From Megalobrama amblycephala (lineage: Eukaryota > Chordata > Actinopteri > Cypriniformes > Xenocyprididae): DNA of 64,000 bases. Made by a program: the position numbers and the translations under genes. Shown here in pieces: positions 36,346-46,189 of the stretch. Positions within the stretch are counted from its first letter, which is position 1; each line of letters opens with the position of its first letter. Location of the stretch: contig NC_063052.1 in NCBI RefSeq assembly GCF_018812025.1, positions 14,659,001 to 14,723,000 on the forward strand, given 5' to 3'. A model generated the notes under the pieces. That model was given only the letters and a program-made list of their open reading frames with translations. It did no database searches and was not told the origin of the DNA.

Positions 36346-37590
36346 GTAAATAAATACGTCTCCCAGCCCCAGAGCCATCCCAGTTCTGCTGCCTTTCAAA
36401 ATACACACTTGTACTCACCATTGTTTATTATCAGTGGAGTCTCACTTGTATCTCTCTCTCACACACACATCCTGATGAACTACTCACATCCCCGAATCAA
36501 CTACCCTGCTGTTTTCATTATCGAAACTGCTAATGAAATTTGTTACACATTCACATTTCGGAAGAGATTCAGCGAAAGATCTATGCTTTCAATATGTGAC
36601 TATTGATTAGCCATAGAGCTGAGGAAAATAGAAACTTAACAGACAGCCATAAAACGAAAACAAAGGCCCGTAAATATACCATCTTCAGCTAGTTTAAACG
36701 CATATTTATAGCCATGGCTGCCTAGGTGAAAACAACAGCTCTGCGTGTTATTATGAGGTTTATTGGGCTTGTCTGTGCCTGTGGAAATTGCAAATCTGTA
36801 CACTTCATCACAAGGACCATGCAGGGCAACAGAAAAGCGACATGCCATTTACCCTCGTCAATTTATTTTATGGGCTCTTGTTCAACCCTGTCTATTTTGT
36901 ATGTTTTTTTCCCAAATGCAATTTTTTTTCTTTTCTAATTTTTTTTGAAAATGGGATTTTGTGCAGTTTAAAATTTCAATGCAAAAGCAAGAGAATAAAT
37001 TCAAGTTGAGGGGTTTCCATTTGTTGAGGCCAGCTTTTTTATTTAAAACTGACAGAAAGGCTGGAATCTCTTGTCCCAGCGGTTCATGGTTAAAGTGTGT
37101 GGGCAGATGGAAGGACTGAAAGTATAGACGATAAAAGTCTATAAAAGCTTAGTGTCTCGGGTCTGGTGGTTTAGGAAAGCTCTCTGGACATACTGTAAGT
37201 GCTGTTTTGATTCAATGGATTGGCAGGTTCTGTACGCGATGTTTCATTCTAGAACTTCCGCCAGATTTTAGACACGCCCTCTCTCTCTACAACCCCGCGT
37301 CAACATAATGTACAAGCAGTTTATTTACCTGTCAAGCAGAAGTAATGCAATTTTGGCATCTGTTTTCAGATGCTTTGCATCTCTCAGTTCATCCAGCGCT
37401 GAAAAGCTTTCTCGTGTCCATCATGTTTTGGTCCTCCTACTCCTTTTGGGATGTTTGGATGTGTAAGCTGCGTGACAGATGACAAATCATGAAATTGGTT
37501 GTTTGCACGTGACGTCATTGCTGTGGCGTAAAATGCAGCTGGAGGGCAGGAAGTGATTTTTATATATAGGAATCGCAATCACAAACTCTA
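36346..37590. other. Single-copy-looking stretch, no gene recognised
   Basis: Complex sequence to about 36860, then T-rich. Overlapping short plus-strand frames at 36726-37009 in all three phases cancel one another out as gene evidence. From about 37230 the DNA looks like the 5' part of a transposon (GACACGCCCTCTCTCTC, CACGTGACGTCATTGCT) leading into the THAP-like start at 37602. Confidence 0.35.
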
Positions 37591-37601
37591 AATTTCTATG
37601 T

Positions 37602-37664
37602 TTTGCGTCGTTTATGGTTGCTCAAATCAATCAAACCAGGAAAATACAAGAAGCTTTTATCTTT
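37602..37664 (+). pseudogene. THAP-like exon start, probably transposon-derived
   Basis: ATG 37602 opens MFCVVYGCSNQSNQENTRSF. The Cys-x4-Cys spacing (CVVYGC) directly after the initiator Met is typical of THAP domains. A possible donor (TTTTACGTAACT near 37664) ends it. No second half of the domain (Trp, Pro, Cys-His) is found downstream, so it is at most a relic. This is a different family from the 19410 exon. Confidence 0.35.
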
Positions 37665-38392
37665 TACGTAACTTGCATCGTTTTTTCATTTTAAAAGTTG
37701 TCGCCTTTAATAGCATTTTGCGTCTGCTGACACTGAAATTAATATGGATTTGACTTTGACTTTTTTTTTGACTTGGTTAAATATTCACGTTCTTCATGGT
37801 AACTGTAGTTTTAATGTTGCCATGGAGGAGAATCGGAGATTCTACTAGGGTTGCCAACTTCTGGAAAGGAAAATAAGGTACAACTGTGGTTCTTTATAGG
37901 AAAATAAGGGACAGAATAAGGGACACTCTAAATATTTGTACTGTACCACTCAATGATTTCAGTATCTGCAGTTAAGTATGTGTATAAAAGATGTATAAAA
38001 GGTTCTCAGACAAACACATTTGTGTAATTTCGTGTCAAAATCAACCAAATTTCAGAAACTTTCCCTGCTCAAATTTTTGATTTTCTTTTCTTTTTTATTT
38101 CTGAAGAAAGACAAACATAAATGAAGAAGAAAGCCAAAATATTAAATGTCACAGATGTATATTTACTGAGTAATCCAATATTTTATAGAGGAGCATCAAT
38201 TTTCACATGAGATTTGGAGTGAGATTACAGGGGGGTAAAATGACTTTAGAACAACATCATTATTTTATTTTTACACAGAGACTGTCTATTAGTAAAATCT
38301 GTTGATGTTAGCAATCTTTGTTGCATTATATGCCAACAGTTCAAAAATGGCAAAAAGCACTTCTTGTGTTTTTCGCCCAAAGTTTGCATTTC

Positions 38393-38820
38393 TGTAACTC
38401 ATATTACAGATATCTTAATATCCTTTTAGATTCTAATTCTTAACAAACTTTTCTTTCCTTATTTTTTAAGGCCCAATATGGTTAATTTCCAGAGATAGGA
38501 ATCCCAATGCGCCTCCATGAGTAAATTGGTACACATTTTCAATGGTCGCACATTTTTCTGAAAAACTAGAAATGCATCTCGTTTTTTCTGCCAACACAAT
38601 TGAACATTCCTGTCTGAGTGCCATAGGCCTAAATAATATTTTTCCAAAGTCTGTGTGCCTGTAATTCTAAAAGCATTAAAGATATCTCAATATCTGTCTA
38701 TATTCTCATTCTTAATAAACTTTTCTTTTGTAATCTTCATTTTAAAGGCCTATATGGTTCAGTCCCAGAGATATAATGTGACTCCATGTTCAAATTGTTG
38801 AATTTGACCCATTTTCTATA
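38393..38820. repeat. Diverged tandem duplication of about 265 bp
   Basis: GATATCTTAATATC, TTCTTAACAAACTTTTCTTT, AAGGCCCAATATGGTTAAT and CCAGAGATAGGAAT at 38408-38510 recur in order as GATATCTCAATATC, TTCTTAATAAACTTTTCTTT, AAGGCCTATATGGTTCAGT and CCAGAGATATAAT at 38679-38780. It does not code. Confidence 0.75.
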
Positions 38821-39503
38821 TATATAGCTACAACAACGGATATTAAACATCAACCTCTATTCAAAACCATAAACTTAAAAAATAAAAATAATAATAAAAA
38901 AAAAAATGTCAGGAAGATAGGCCAACATAGATGGCATACAATTTGAACATGCCAATAAAGCATTTTTTAAAACAATGGCACTTAAAAGTTTGAAATAAAT
39001 GTTGTTGCAACCATGTATGAATAAATGAAAACTCATATTTTTCAATTAAAGAGAAGTATAGAACTTAGAAAATTAACCTAGTGTGGGCTGCTTTTGGTGC
39101 ATGAGACTTTATTATTTTGTGTTTCAATAATGAGGTCCAAGAATAGCCTACGCTACAAGTTAGGCTACTTAAAATCACTCCTCTTCATAGCATAAGAATC
39201 ACGACCAACATATGGGGTGATTTTTGTTTATATCTTTTGAAAAAGATGTGTAAACCGCTACAATACAGACTTTCATCTATGTATTCAATTACTTCTTGCC
39301 CTCCAGCTAAATTTTGCATGTTATCAGAACCACGTGATTGCAAAGCTACCAAATTTTCAAAATGCTCCAAGTTCATGTATCGCAGGCTCTGAGTTTCCTG
39401 TTTCCCATATAAGGATTGTGAACTCATTAAATGATTGACAGGTGGAAAGTGAATGAAAAGCCTGTCGATTCGTTTTATTTTACTGTTTCCAGAGAGTAGG
39501 TCT
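38821..39503. other. AT-rich stretch, no gene recognised
   Basis: The minus-strand frame at 39185-39508 (107 codons, residues such as SLRYMNLEHFENL) has ordinary composition but no recognised domain, and its upstream end falls on the border of a transposon. Left uncalled. Confidence 0.35.
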
Positions 39504-40450
39504 GTCACAAGCAGTGTTGGGTGTAATTAATCAGGCTACTGTAATTTAATTACTTTTCCTTTGAAAAAGCCCCGTTCACACCAAGAACGATAACTAGCGT
39601 CCACACCAGCGAACGGCAACGGTCTGTTTATTTTAAGCTCACGCGCTGCAGTTTCAAAGTGTGTACAACATGTTTTTGCTGTTCTTGTTGCATTTACACA
39701 GCTTTAACCAGCAGATGTCCTCAGCATGCTATGTTTCGAGTGAATAGCTAGTGTAATCGATCTAATCTATCAGTGAATTTAGCTGATGAAGTCAATATAG
39801 TGGAATAAAAACAACACATAAGGTGCGTCCCAATTCGCGTACTTATGCACTATTCTATGAGGTTTTTTAAGTATAAATAGTGCGAGTAGTGCGTTCACAC
39901 TGAAAATTCCAAAAAGAATAAGCACACTTTAAATACCCGGATGATGCACTAAATTAACGGAAAAAATAAAGTGTGGAATGTTGGACACTTCATGCACTCA
40001 AATGTCGCAGCTGTCGGACTCTGATGTTAAATGACAAAATAACCTTATACAATTCACGCACTACATGGATGAGTACATAGTGCATAAGTACATAGCAGAG
40101 ATGGGCACTCGAGTTAGAGACTCGGACTCGAGTCGCATTTTAACAGACTCCAGACTCGGACTCGGACTCGACCTGAAATGACTTCAGACTTGACTCGACT
40201 CGGCACAAAAGACTCGTAATATTTTAAAACCGACTCAAGTCTTTTACCCATAACTACTGATATAATAAAGAATTTGTGTTGTTTAAATAGTTTTATAATA
40301 TCTGCGTCTCATATTTCCTTACGTGTTGTGGTAGATCTGACTCATGTCATGCACTTTGATTACGTATGTCCGTGCATGTAAACTCCGTATTGTCATAAGA
40401 ATCCCATGAAATGTGAATGAAGCCACCATGCCATATGTTATTTCATTTGA

Positions 40451-40546
40451 GTTTTTGTAAGATCGGCTAGATGCACAGAATGTGGGAAAACAATTAAAGA
40501 CACCGGAACAACATCATCAAATTTTATGAGACATTACATCCGCAAA
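40451..40546 (+). pseudogene. BED zinc-finger exon relic of a hAT transposase
   Basis: The frame reads VFVRSARCTECGKTIKDTGT and continues TSSNFMRHYIRK, ending at a good splice donor (AAAG followed by GTTAGT). Cys-x2-Cys (CTEC), the IKDTGTTSSNF block and the His after MR match BED fingers, the N-terminal DNA-binding domain of hAT transposases. A stop codon lies directly upstream (40448), so the original start or upstream exon is lost. The C-terminal dimerisation and catalytic parts are absent from this element. Confidence 0.7.
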
Positions 40547-40715
40547 GGTTAGTCACATAAACTCACGCAGCTAGCTATTATACTGTGGTGTAGCTGCATG
40601 GCTCATTTGAATTGCCAGCCTGTTAAAATATGAACAAAAAAAGAATCTAGACTTTAAACCTAGCACTACGTTTTATCAATCTTTTAGTATTATATGCAGC
40701 TTTTCTATTTCTTAA

Positions 40716-41671
40716 AGGTGCCCTCGAATGAAAAATAACAAGAGTTCAGTACATGGAAATGACATACAGTGAGTCTCAAACTCCATTGTTTCCTCCTTCT
40801 TATATAAATCTAATTTGTTTAAAAGACCTCCGAAGAACAGGCGAATCTCAACATAACACCGACTGTTACGTAACAGTCGGGATCATTAATATGTACGCCC
40901 CCAATATTTGCATATGCCAGCCCATGTTCCCAACATTATAAAAGGCATTAGACAAGGGCAGCCAGTATTAACGTCTGGATGTGCACAACCAAATCAACAG
41001 ACTAGGTAAGCAAGCAAGAACAATAGCGAAAAATGGCAGATGGAGCAATAATAACTGACATGATCCATGATAACATGATATTTTTAGTGATATTTGTAAA
41101 CTGTCTTTCTAAATGTTTCGTTAGCATGTTGCTAATGTACTGTTAAATGTGGTTAAAGTTACCATTGTTTCTTACTGTATTCACGGAGACAAGAGAGCCG
41201 TCGCTATTTTCATTTTTAAACACTTGCAGTCTTTATAATGCATAAACACAACTTCATTCTTTATAAATCTCTCCAACAGAGTAGCATTAGCCGTTAGCCA
41301 CGGAGCACTATCAAACTCATTCAAAATCAGAAGTAAACAATATAACAGTATACAATACTCACATAATCCGACGCATGCATGCCGCATGCATGACGAACAC
41401 TTTGTAAAGATCCATTTTGAGGGTTATATTAGCTGTGTGAACTTTGTTAAGGCACTGTTCAAGGCAAGCGCGAGCTCTGTGGGCGTGGAGCACGGGATTT
41501 AAAGGGGCCGCAGCATAAAATCGGCGCGTTTATAATGATGCCCCAAAATAGGCAGTTAAAAAATGTAATAAAAAAAATCTATGGGGTATTTTGATCTGAA
41601 ACTTCACAGACACATTCAGGGGACACCTTAGACTTATATTACATCTTTTAAAAACATAATCTAGGGCACCT
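40716..41671. mobile_element. Nest level 5: TTAA-inserting element (type B)
   Basis: The ends AGGTGCCCTCGAATG and CTAGGGCACCT sit between TTAA at 40712-40715 and 41672-41675. The terminal 8 bp and the right part (CTTCACAGACACATTCAGGG, GACTTATATTACATCT) match the type A MITE at 1775-2097, but this copy is 956 bp and keeps about 600 bp more interior (CACGCCCAT-type and CTTGCAGTCTTTATAATG sequence). No transposase domain is seen. The minus-strand frame at 41181-41387 is not convincing. Confidence 0.8.
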
Positions 41672-42339
41672 TTAATGTGTGTCCATAAGAGAGAGAGATA
41701 GAAAGAGAGGTTAATCCATTTATTACTTAAAGCTCATATTTTAACGTATCACAGTCAGCATGTGTAGAGTTTTCAATTGACATTCTTAAACATTCCGAAG
41801 TTTGATATTTTCTGATAATGACTGTCCTCAATAACAATGAAGCTGTCTAACAAACCGTGACTCACTGGCGCCATCTTGCATCCACTTAGCGACTGTATTG
41901 AAAATGATTACTCGTGTTGCCAGGACGACTGTTTTGTACATTGTAATGGAATATAAAGTATCAAGCTGGATGTACATTATCCCTTACACCATAGGACCTT
42001 AATTTCAAATAAAACAGATGATAAAAAGATCATATTGTTTTGTCTATATAATACAACTAGGATTAAAAATAGGATTTGATTATGAGGAAAAAAAAAAAAA
42101 ATTAATGACTCGAGACTCGACTCGGACAAAAGACTCCAGACTTGACTCGGACTCTATATATAAGACTCGTGAACATCTCTGATACATAGTGCATAAGTGC
42201 ATAGTGCGTCATTTGGGACGCAACTCTAGTGTTTTTCACTGCAACTTCAAAGGAGGTAAAACAATGTCGAAACTAGCGCTGGATATCTGAAGGAATTTTA
42301 TTTTACACGGTTTGCAATCCTTTCATAATGATCTCATTG

Positions 42340-42468
42340 TTAATACTTCTCATCATTTATTCTGAGGGTATGACCGATTGTTTTCCATTGATCCATTTTC
42401 TTTAAAGCATCCTTGAAAAGGGTTTTCTGGACCTCCACGATCAACTTCTCCACAACGTCGTCGGCCAT
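42340..42468 (-). pseudogene. MADF-domain relic of a Harbinger second protein
   Basis: The minus-strand ATG at 42468 opens MADDVVEKLIVEVQK, followed by FKDALKKMDQWKTIGHTL and a stop after 42 codons. MADF (Myb/SANT-like) domains begin with such a helix and continue with KD-x3-K-x4-W-x2-I. Here the segment between the first helix and FKD, normally containing P-x-LYD, is missing, so there is a small internal deletion. In Harbinger transposons this protein binds DNA and helps carry the transposase to the nucleus. Only the first domain remains, hence a pseudogene. Confidence 0.6.
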
Positions 42469-42974
42469 TTTAAATGCACGAGCTCTTAAATTAGAACGGA
42501 TTCTGATTGGCTGTCAGTGTTTAATCGTTCAACAGCTAGAAAAAAATCATTCTGAAAGTGATCCTAACGATGTCGATATCGTTATAGCTGTGGTGTGGCA
42601 GTGCTATTCTTTTATATTTAGAACAATTTTTAGAACTATATTATCGTTATCTTTATAGGTATCATTCTTGGACGGGCCTTTACTCTTAATTTTTCTGTAA
42701 TTTAATTACAGTTACTTCTGATGTAACTGCATTAAATACAATTCTATATGGATTTAACATCAAAATTTAATGTTAAAATGTATGTTTTAATGTAACCTTC
42801 TCCCTTTACACACTTTGGTCAGTTCAAGAATAATTTATGCAATTGAATATTTGTTTATTTGAGAGAATTTAAAGTGCAGTTTTTTTGTCTGTCCCTGTAT
42901 TGTACAACTGCTCAAGGTTATTTATAAAGTAATAAGTAATCCAATACTTTTTAAAGAGAGAGATTAGTCACAAA

Positions 42975-43970
42975 GGCCGAAAAATATCTCAGGTTCCTGA
43001 AAAAAAAAAAAAAGTCAATTCGTATGGCATAAATTCTTATTTTGTTTAAATATACTATAAAGATTTTTAGGAATCATTAGCATTTCATTACAGAATATTA
43101 AATGCACTGTATAACTAAAATACCCTGAATGATTGTGATTAAAAATTAATAGTTTGCTTGGAGATTGGGGGCGGGTTGTTAGGCTTGAAATTAATATAAC
43201 TGGCTGCTTTATGACACTTTCAAACTAAAAATAATATGGCACTTATTTTGAGCAGATGGCTCTTCAAACAACAAGAGTCCTCAGAGAAGTTTTAGATATT
43301 TTTGGAAGCATTTCGTAGCATTAATTTAAAATAAAACTGGTTATTTTGTATCTAAAGCCACACATCTCAGTGCAGAGTAATTCAATTCTCTTAAAAAGCA
43401 ATGCTGGATCTCTTTAGCTCTTTGCAATGCATTTATCTCGATTAACAGTTCCCTCCTTTTTTTTTCTCCTCCATTTGTCGTGGTTGCACTGTCAGAGCTG
43501 TTTAGACGAACAAAAAGCCTGCTTGTTTTGACATATGGTTTCTCGGTTTTGTTTTTGTTGATAATGAGAAACATGTTCCTTGGCTTGCAGCGCCAAAGCC
43601 TGAGGGTTTGCAGTTGTGGAGCGCCTGAAAGAAACTGCGAGGAAATTACCTGAGGCGCACGCCTCTTTTGTTTCAGTGCTAACGCTGGCCTTAATTACTG
43701 AAAATTGAAAACTGAAAATGTCGAGATGCACGATGCACTGGACCGCTGATGCCGTCTCATTATATTGCGGTATCATGCTAGATTTTATGACTGGACTGTA
43801 GTGCACTTGTTTTTTTTTTCACCTCATGTACTTTTACGAGCACCTGTGCGGCTAAGCATACTTCATAATGTCAGCTATCAAAGAAAATCTGCCGTAATCA
43901 ACAATGCATGTAGAATCACAAAAAAGGGATTTTAAAAGTGCATGCACCATTTCCAGGATTTATAAAAACC
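42975..43970. other. Single-copy-looking stretch, candidate conserved non-coding DNA
   Basis: 43130-43810 is complex, repeat-free and moderately AT-rich with homeobox-like ATTA/TAATTA cores (TTAATTACTGAAAATTG near 43690). Opposed frames at 43341-43574 and 43492-43806 (minus) have no recognised domain. Reads like regulatory rather than coding DNA, but this is impression only. Confidence 0.4.
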
Positions 43971-44267
43971 TACACTCTAAAAAATGCTGGGTTAAAAACA
44001 ACCCCTGTTGGGTTGAAAATGGACAAACCCAGCAATTGGGTTGTTTTTAACCCAGTGATTGGGTTAAATGTTTGACCCAACCTGCTGGGTAGTTTTATTT
44101 AACTCAACTATTGCTTAAAATTACTGTATTTCTTGCTTAAAATGAACATTTATGAATACATTTAATGAATAATAATTAAACAATAAACATATTAAATTGC
44201 TTATTTAACCCAACCGCTGGGTTAAAACAATCCAATCGCTGGGTTTGCCCATTTTTTTTAAAGTGTA
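43971..44267. mobile_element. AACCCAGC-family MITE, short copy
   Basis: The left end TACACTCTAAAAAATGCTGG and the right end GGGTTTGCCC plus TTTAAAGTGTA are inverted, with the inner GGGTTGAAAATGGACAAACC block present. Shorter than other copies because the middle is deleted. Confidence 0.85.
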
Positions 44268-45034
44268 ATCTGATTTGGACAACCAATCTTTTGACACTTA
44301 AGTTTAGTGAGCCAGTTAATTGAACTAAAAGATGTAGTTTGCGTCATTGAATTCAACAGTCACAATCCAAAAAGCAATTTGCAGGGAGCTCAGGTTTTAC
44401 AAATGTTATCGGCGCAATCAACTACACTCGTGTTTTAAGGCACCGGAAAAGATTGAATTCACTTTCATCAACACAAGTCACATTGGTTTCATCAGTGCGC
44501 AATAAACCTCTATTGAGTAAATGGCTCTGGCCAGCAAGCACCTTCATTTTATCCAACAGTGGGGCTTGGTAAGTTGCTCTCCTCATTGGCGAGAGAGCGT
44601 ACGTGTGAAGCAGATTCATCTGTATTCTACTAGGCTGACCTTGTACAATCTTTTATTCATTCTCCACTCAGGTAAGAGAGGGAACCCACTCAAAGCCTCG
44701 ATTGACCTCAGGGTCAATCAGGTGATAATCACCCTCTTCGCAAGGCCATAGATCTGGTGAGAGCTGGAATAGAGAGGAAAGAGAGGAGTCGAATGTAACG
44801 AGGAAAGTCAGGTGTCCTTGTTTTGCAAGTATAGTTCATTTGTGGAAATCTATTCACAATCTGAATTCTGGTAAAACTGTGTTTTTATAAAAGTATAAAC
44901 AGAACATCAGCTTTAAACAGTTAATATCATGTTTGCAAAAATATGCATCCATATGGATTTGCTTAATGCTAATGGTGTGTTCAAAGTCATTTGTCGAAAC
45001 AATCTCTATTCTCACTTATATTATAGACTAGATA
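44268..45034. other. Single-copy-looking stretch, no gene recognised
   Basis: Two opposed short frames at 44422-44619 (minus) and 44521-44751 (plus) overlap and cancel out. Complexity is ordinary. No repeat family recognised. Confidence 0.4.
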
Positions 45035-45850
45035 TTCAGTAGTGCTGGCATAATAGTTAAATGCAATTAATTGCATCTAACAGAAAAGTTTGTTTATATA
45101 ATATTTGTGTGTGTACATAATGTATCGTGTGTGTGTGTATATATATGGGTTAAAGACGTGACAGGTCATTTTTTTTGTCTAAAGGCCTTAATAATAATAA
45201 AAAACAAAGATATGACATCCAAAGTATGTAAGGTAGTACAACTAGATCTCTTTTATTGAATCCAAAAGGTTTTAATTATATTTTGCTACATATAAAAGTA
45301 TTTTATAGATTTTGAAGTGTCAAAAGGTCATTCGGTTTAACCGTTCAAAGCCCAAAACAGCCATTAAAATATCTTAAAATGTAATGCAAAATGGTGTTAA
45401 AATGGTATTAAAATTATGTGTAGAACTCGTTGCTTTGTTATGAGAAAGAATGTCCGGAAAAATGAATTTCATTGATGTAATTCGGGGGAATCATTATAAG
45501 GGACCATTTTGGGACCATTAAGTCATGCATCAATATCATGTGACAGGATGTGACATCATTCAGACACCTGCAAAGGACCACATGGTCATGAAGCAAAGTA
45601 ACTATTTGAAAAATTCATGTTTTCACTTGATCATATGCATGTCCCGAAACATCAGGTCATTCGGTACAACTGCTATAAAACATGGAAAATGTTGTAATAT
45701 TTTAAAAACTTGTACTAAATATAAAATGTTTGATTGTCCTTTTGCTAGATATCAGCCTGTTAGCATTGTCTGAAAATATCGTCATTTGGTAAAACTGAAA
45801 TTTTGGTTAAACCGAATGACTTTTTTGGTGACAAATTTATCTTGTAATAA
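45035..45850. repeat. MITE fragment and element with GTCATTCGGTTTAACC inverted repeats
   Basis: 45037-45147 (TAGTGCTGGCATAATAG, TTAATTGCATCTAACAG) resembles the MITE at 46039. The following segment contains an exact 16-bp inverted pair, GTCATTCGGTTTAACC at 45327-45342 and its complement at 45805-45820, with a related GTCATTCGGTACAACTG at 45657. The inner frame at 45525-45773 (82 codons) is not recognised. Probably an unclassified non-autonomous transposon. Confidence 0.5.
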
Positions 45851-46038
45851 ATGACAAAAGCAGTGTAAATTGATTATAAAAACCACATAATCTCATTGTT
45901 AACACTTAATACAACTTCAAAATTAATTATATCTCCATTATGTTTTTTTACACTTTTAAAAATCGTATTCGTTAATGATCCATATGTGTGTGTGTGTGTG
46001 TGTGTATACTGTATATGCACATACACACACACACACAC

Positions 46039-46088
46039 TAGTGTTGTCAAATCGATTAATCGTGATTATTTGCATCTAAAATAAAAGT

Positions 46089-46171
<83 letters not shown>

Positions 46172-46189
46172 ATCGATTCGACAGCACTA
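46039..46189. mobile_element. Short MITE with (TA)n core
   Basis: The ends TAGTGTTGTCAAATCGATTA and AATCGATTCGACAGCACTA are inverted. The interior is TTGCATCTAAAATAAAAGTT followed by about 70 bp of (TA)n (46099-46167). A (TG)n/(CA)n pair lies just upstream (45983-46038). Confidence 0.85.

Larger units (their letters stand above)
40096..42181 (+). mobile_element. Nest level 4: hAT element with fossil BED-finger exon
   Basis: The ends CAGAGATGGGCACTCGAG and (reverse complement) CAGAGATGTTCACGAG are inverted. Both arms carry repeated ACTCGGACTCGAGTC motifs, probable subterminal transposase sites. The flanking 8-mers GTACATAG (40088-40095) and ATACATAG (42182-42189) match at 7 of 8, the hAT duplication length. 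It encodes a BED zinc-finger relic at 40451-40546 but no catalytic domain, and a TTAA element has inserted at 40716. Confidence 0.75.
39822..42223. mobile_element. Nest level 3: element with GTGCGTCCCAATTCGCGTAC ends
   Basis: The left arm GGTGCGTCCCAATTCGCGTA, CTTATGCACTAT, and the right arm (reverse complement) GTTGCGTCCCAAATGACGCA, CTATGCACTTATGCACTAT, are inverted. A related family encloses the 55888-58530 element (GGCTGCGTCCTAAATCACGT). Non-coding. The interior is occupied by level 4. Confidence 0.7.
39569..42678 (-). mobile_element. Nest level 2: Harbinger-like element with MADF relic
   Basis: The ends GCCCCGTTCACACCAAGAAC (left) and GATACCTATAAAGATAACGA-type sequence finishing GGACGGGCC (right) are inverted: GGCCCGT plus CCAAGAA-GATA on both arms. 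On the minus strand near the right end is a MADF-like coding relic (42340-42468). A MADF/Myb-like second protein next to CG-containing ends is characteristic of PIF/Harbinger transposons. No transposase remains. A three-base target duplication is not clear. The element is split by level 3 at 39822-42223. Confidence 0.6.
39512..42966. mobile_element. Nest level 1: element opening CAGTGTTGGGTGTAATTAAT
   Basis: The left end CAGTGTTGGGTGTAATTAAT then CTGTAATTTAATTACTTT resumes after the inner insertion at 42679 with TTTCTGTAATTTAATTACAG. It is flanked by near-identical 8-mers GTCACAAG (39504-39511) and GTCACAAA (42967-42974). The start resembles the hAT element at 56160, but the right end does not mirror the left, so classification is uncertain. 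Everything from 39569 to 42678 is later insertions. Confidence 0.6.
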
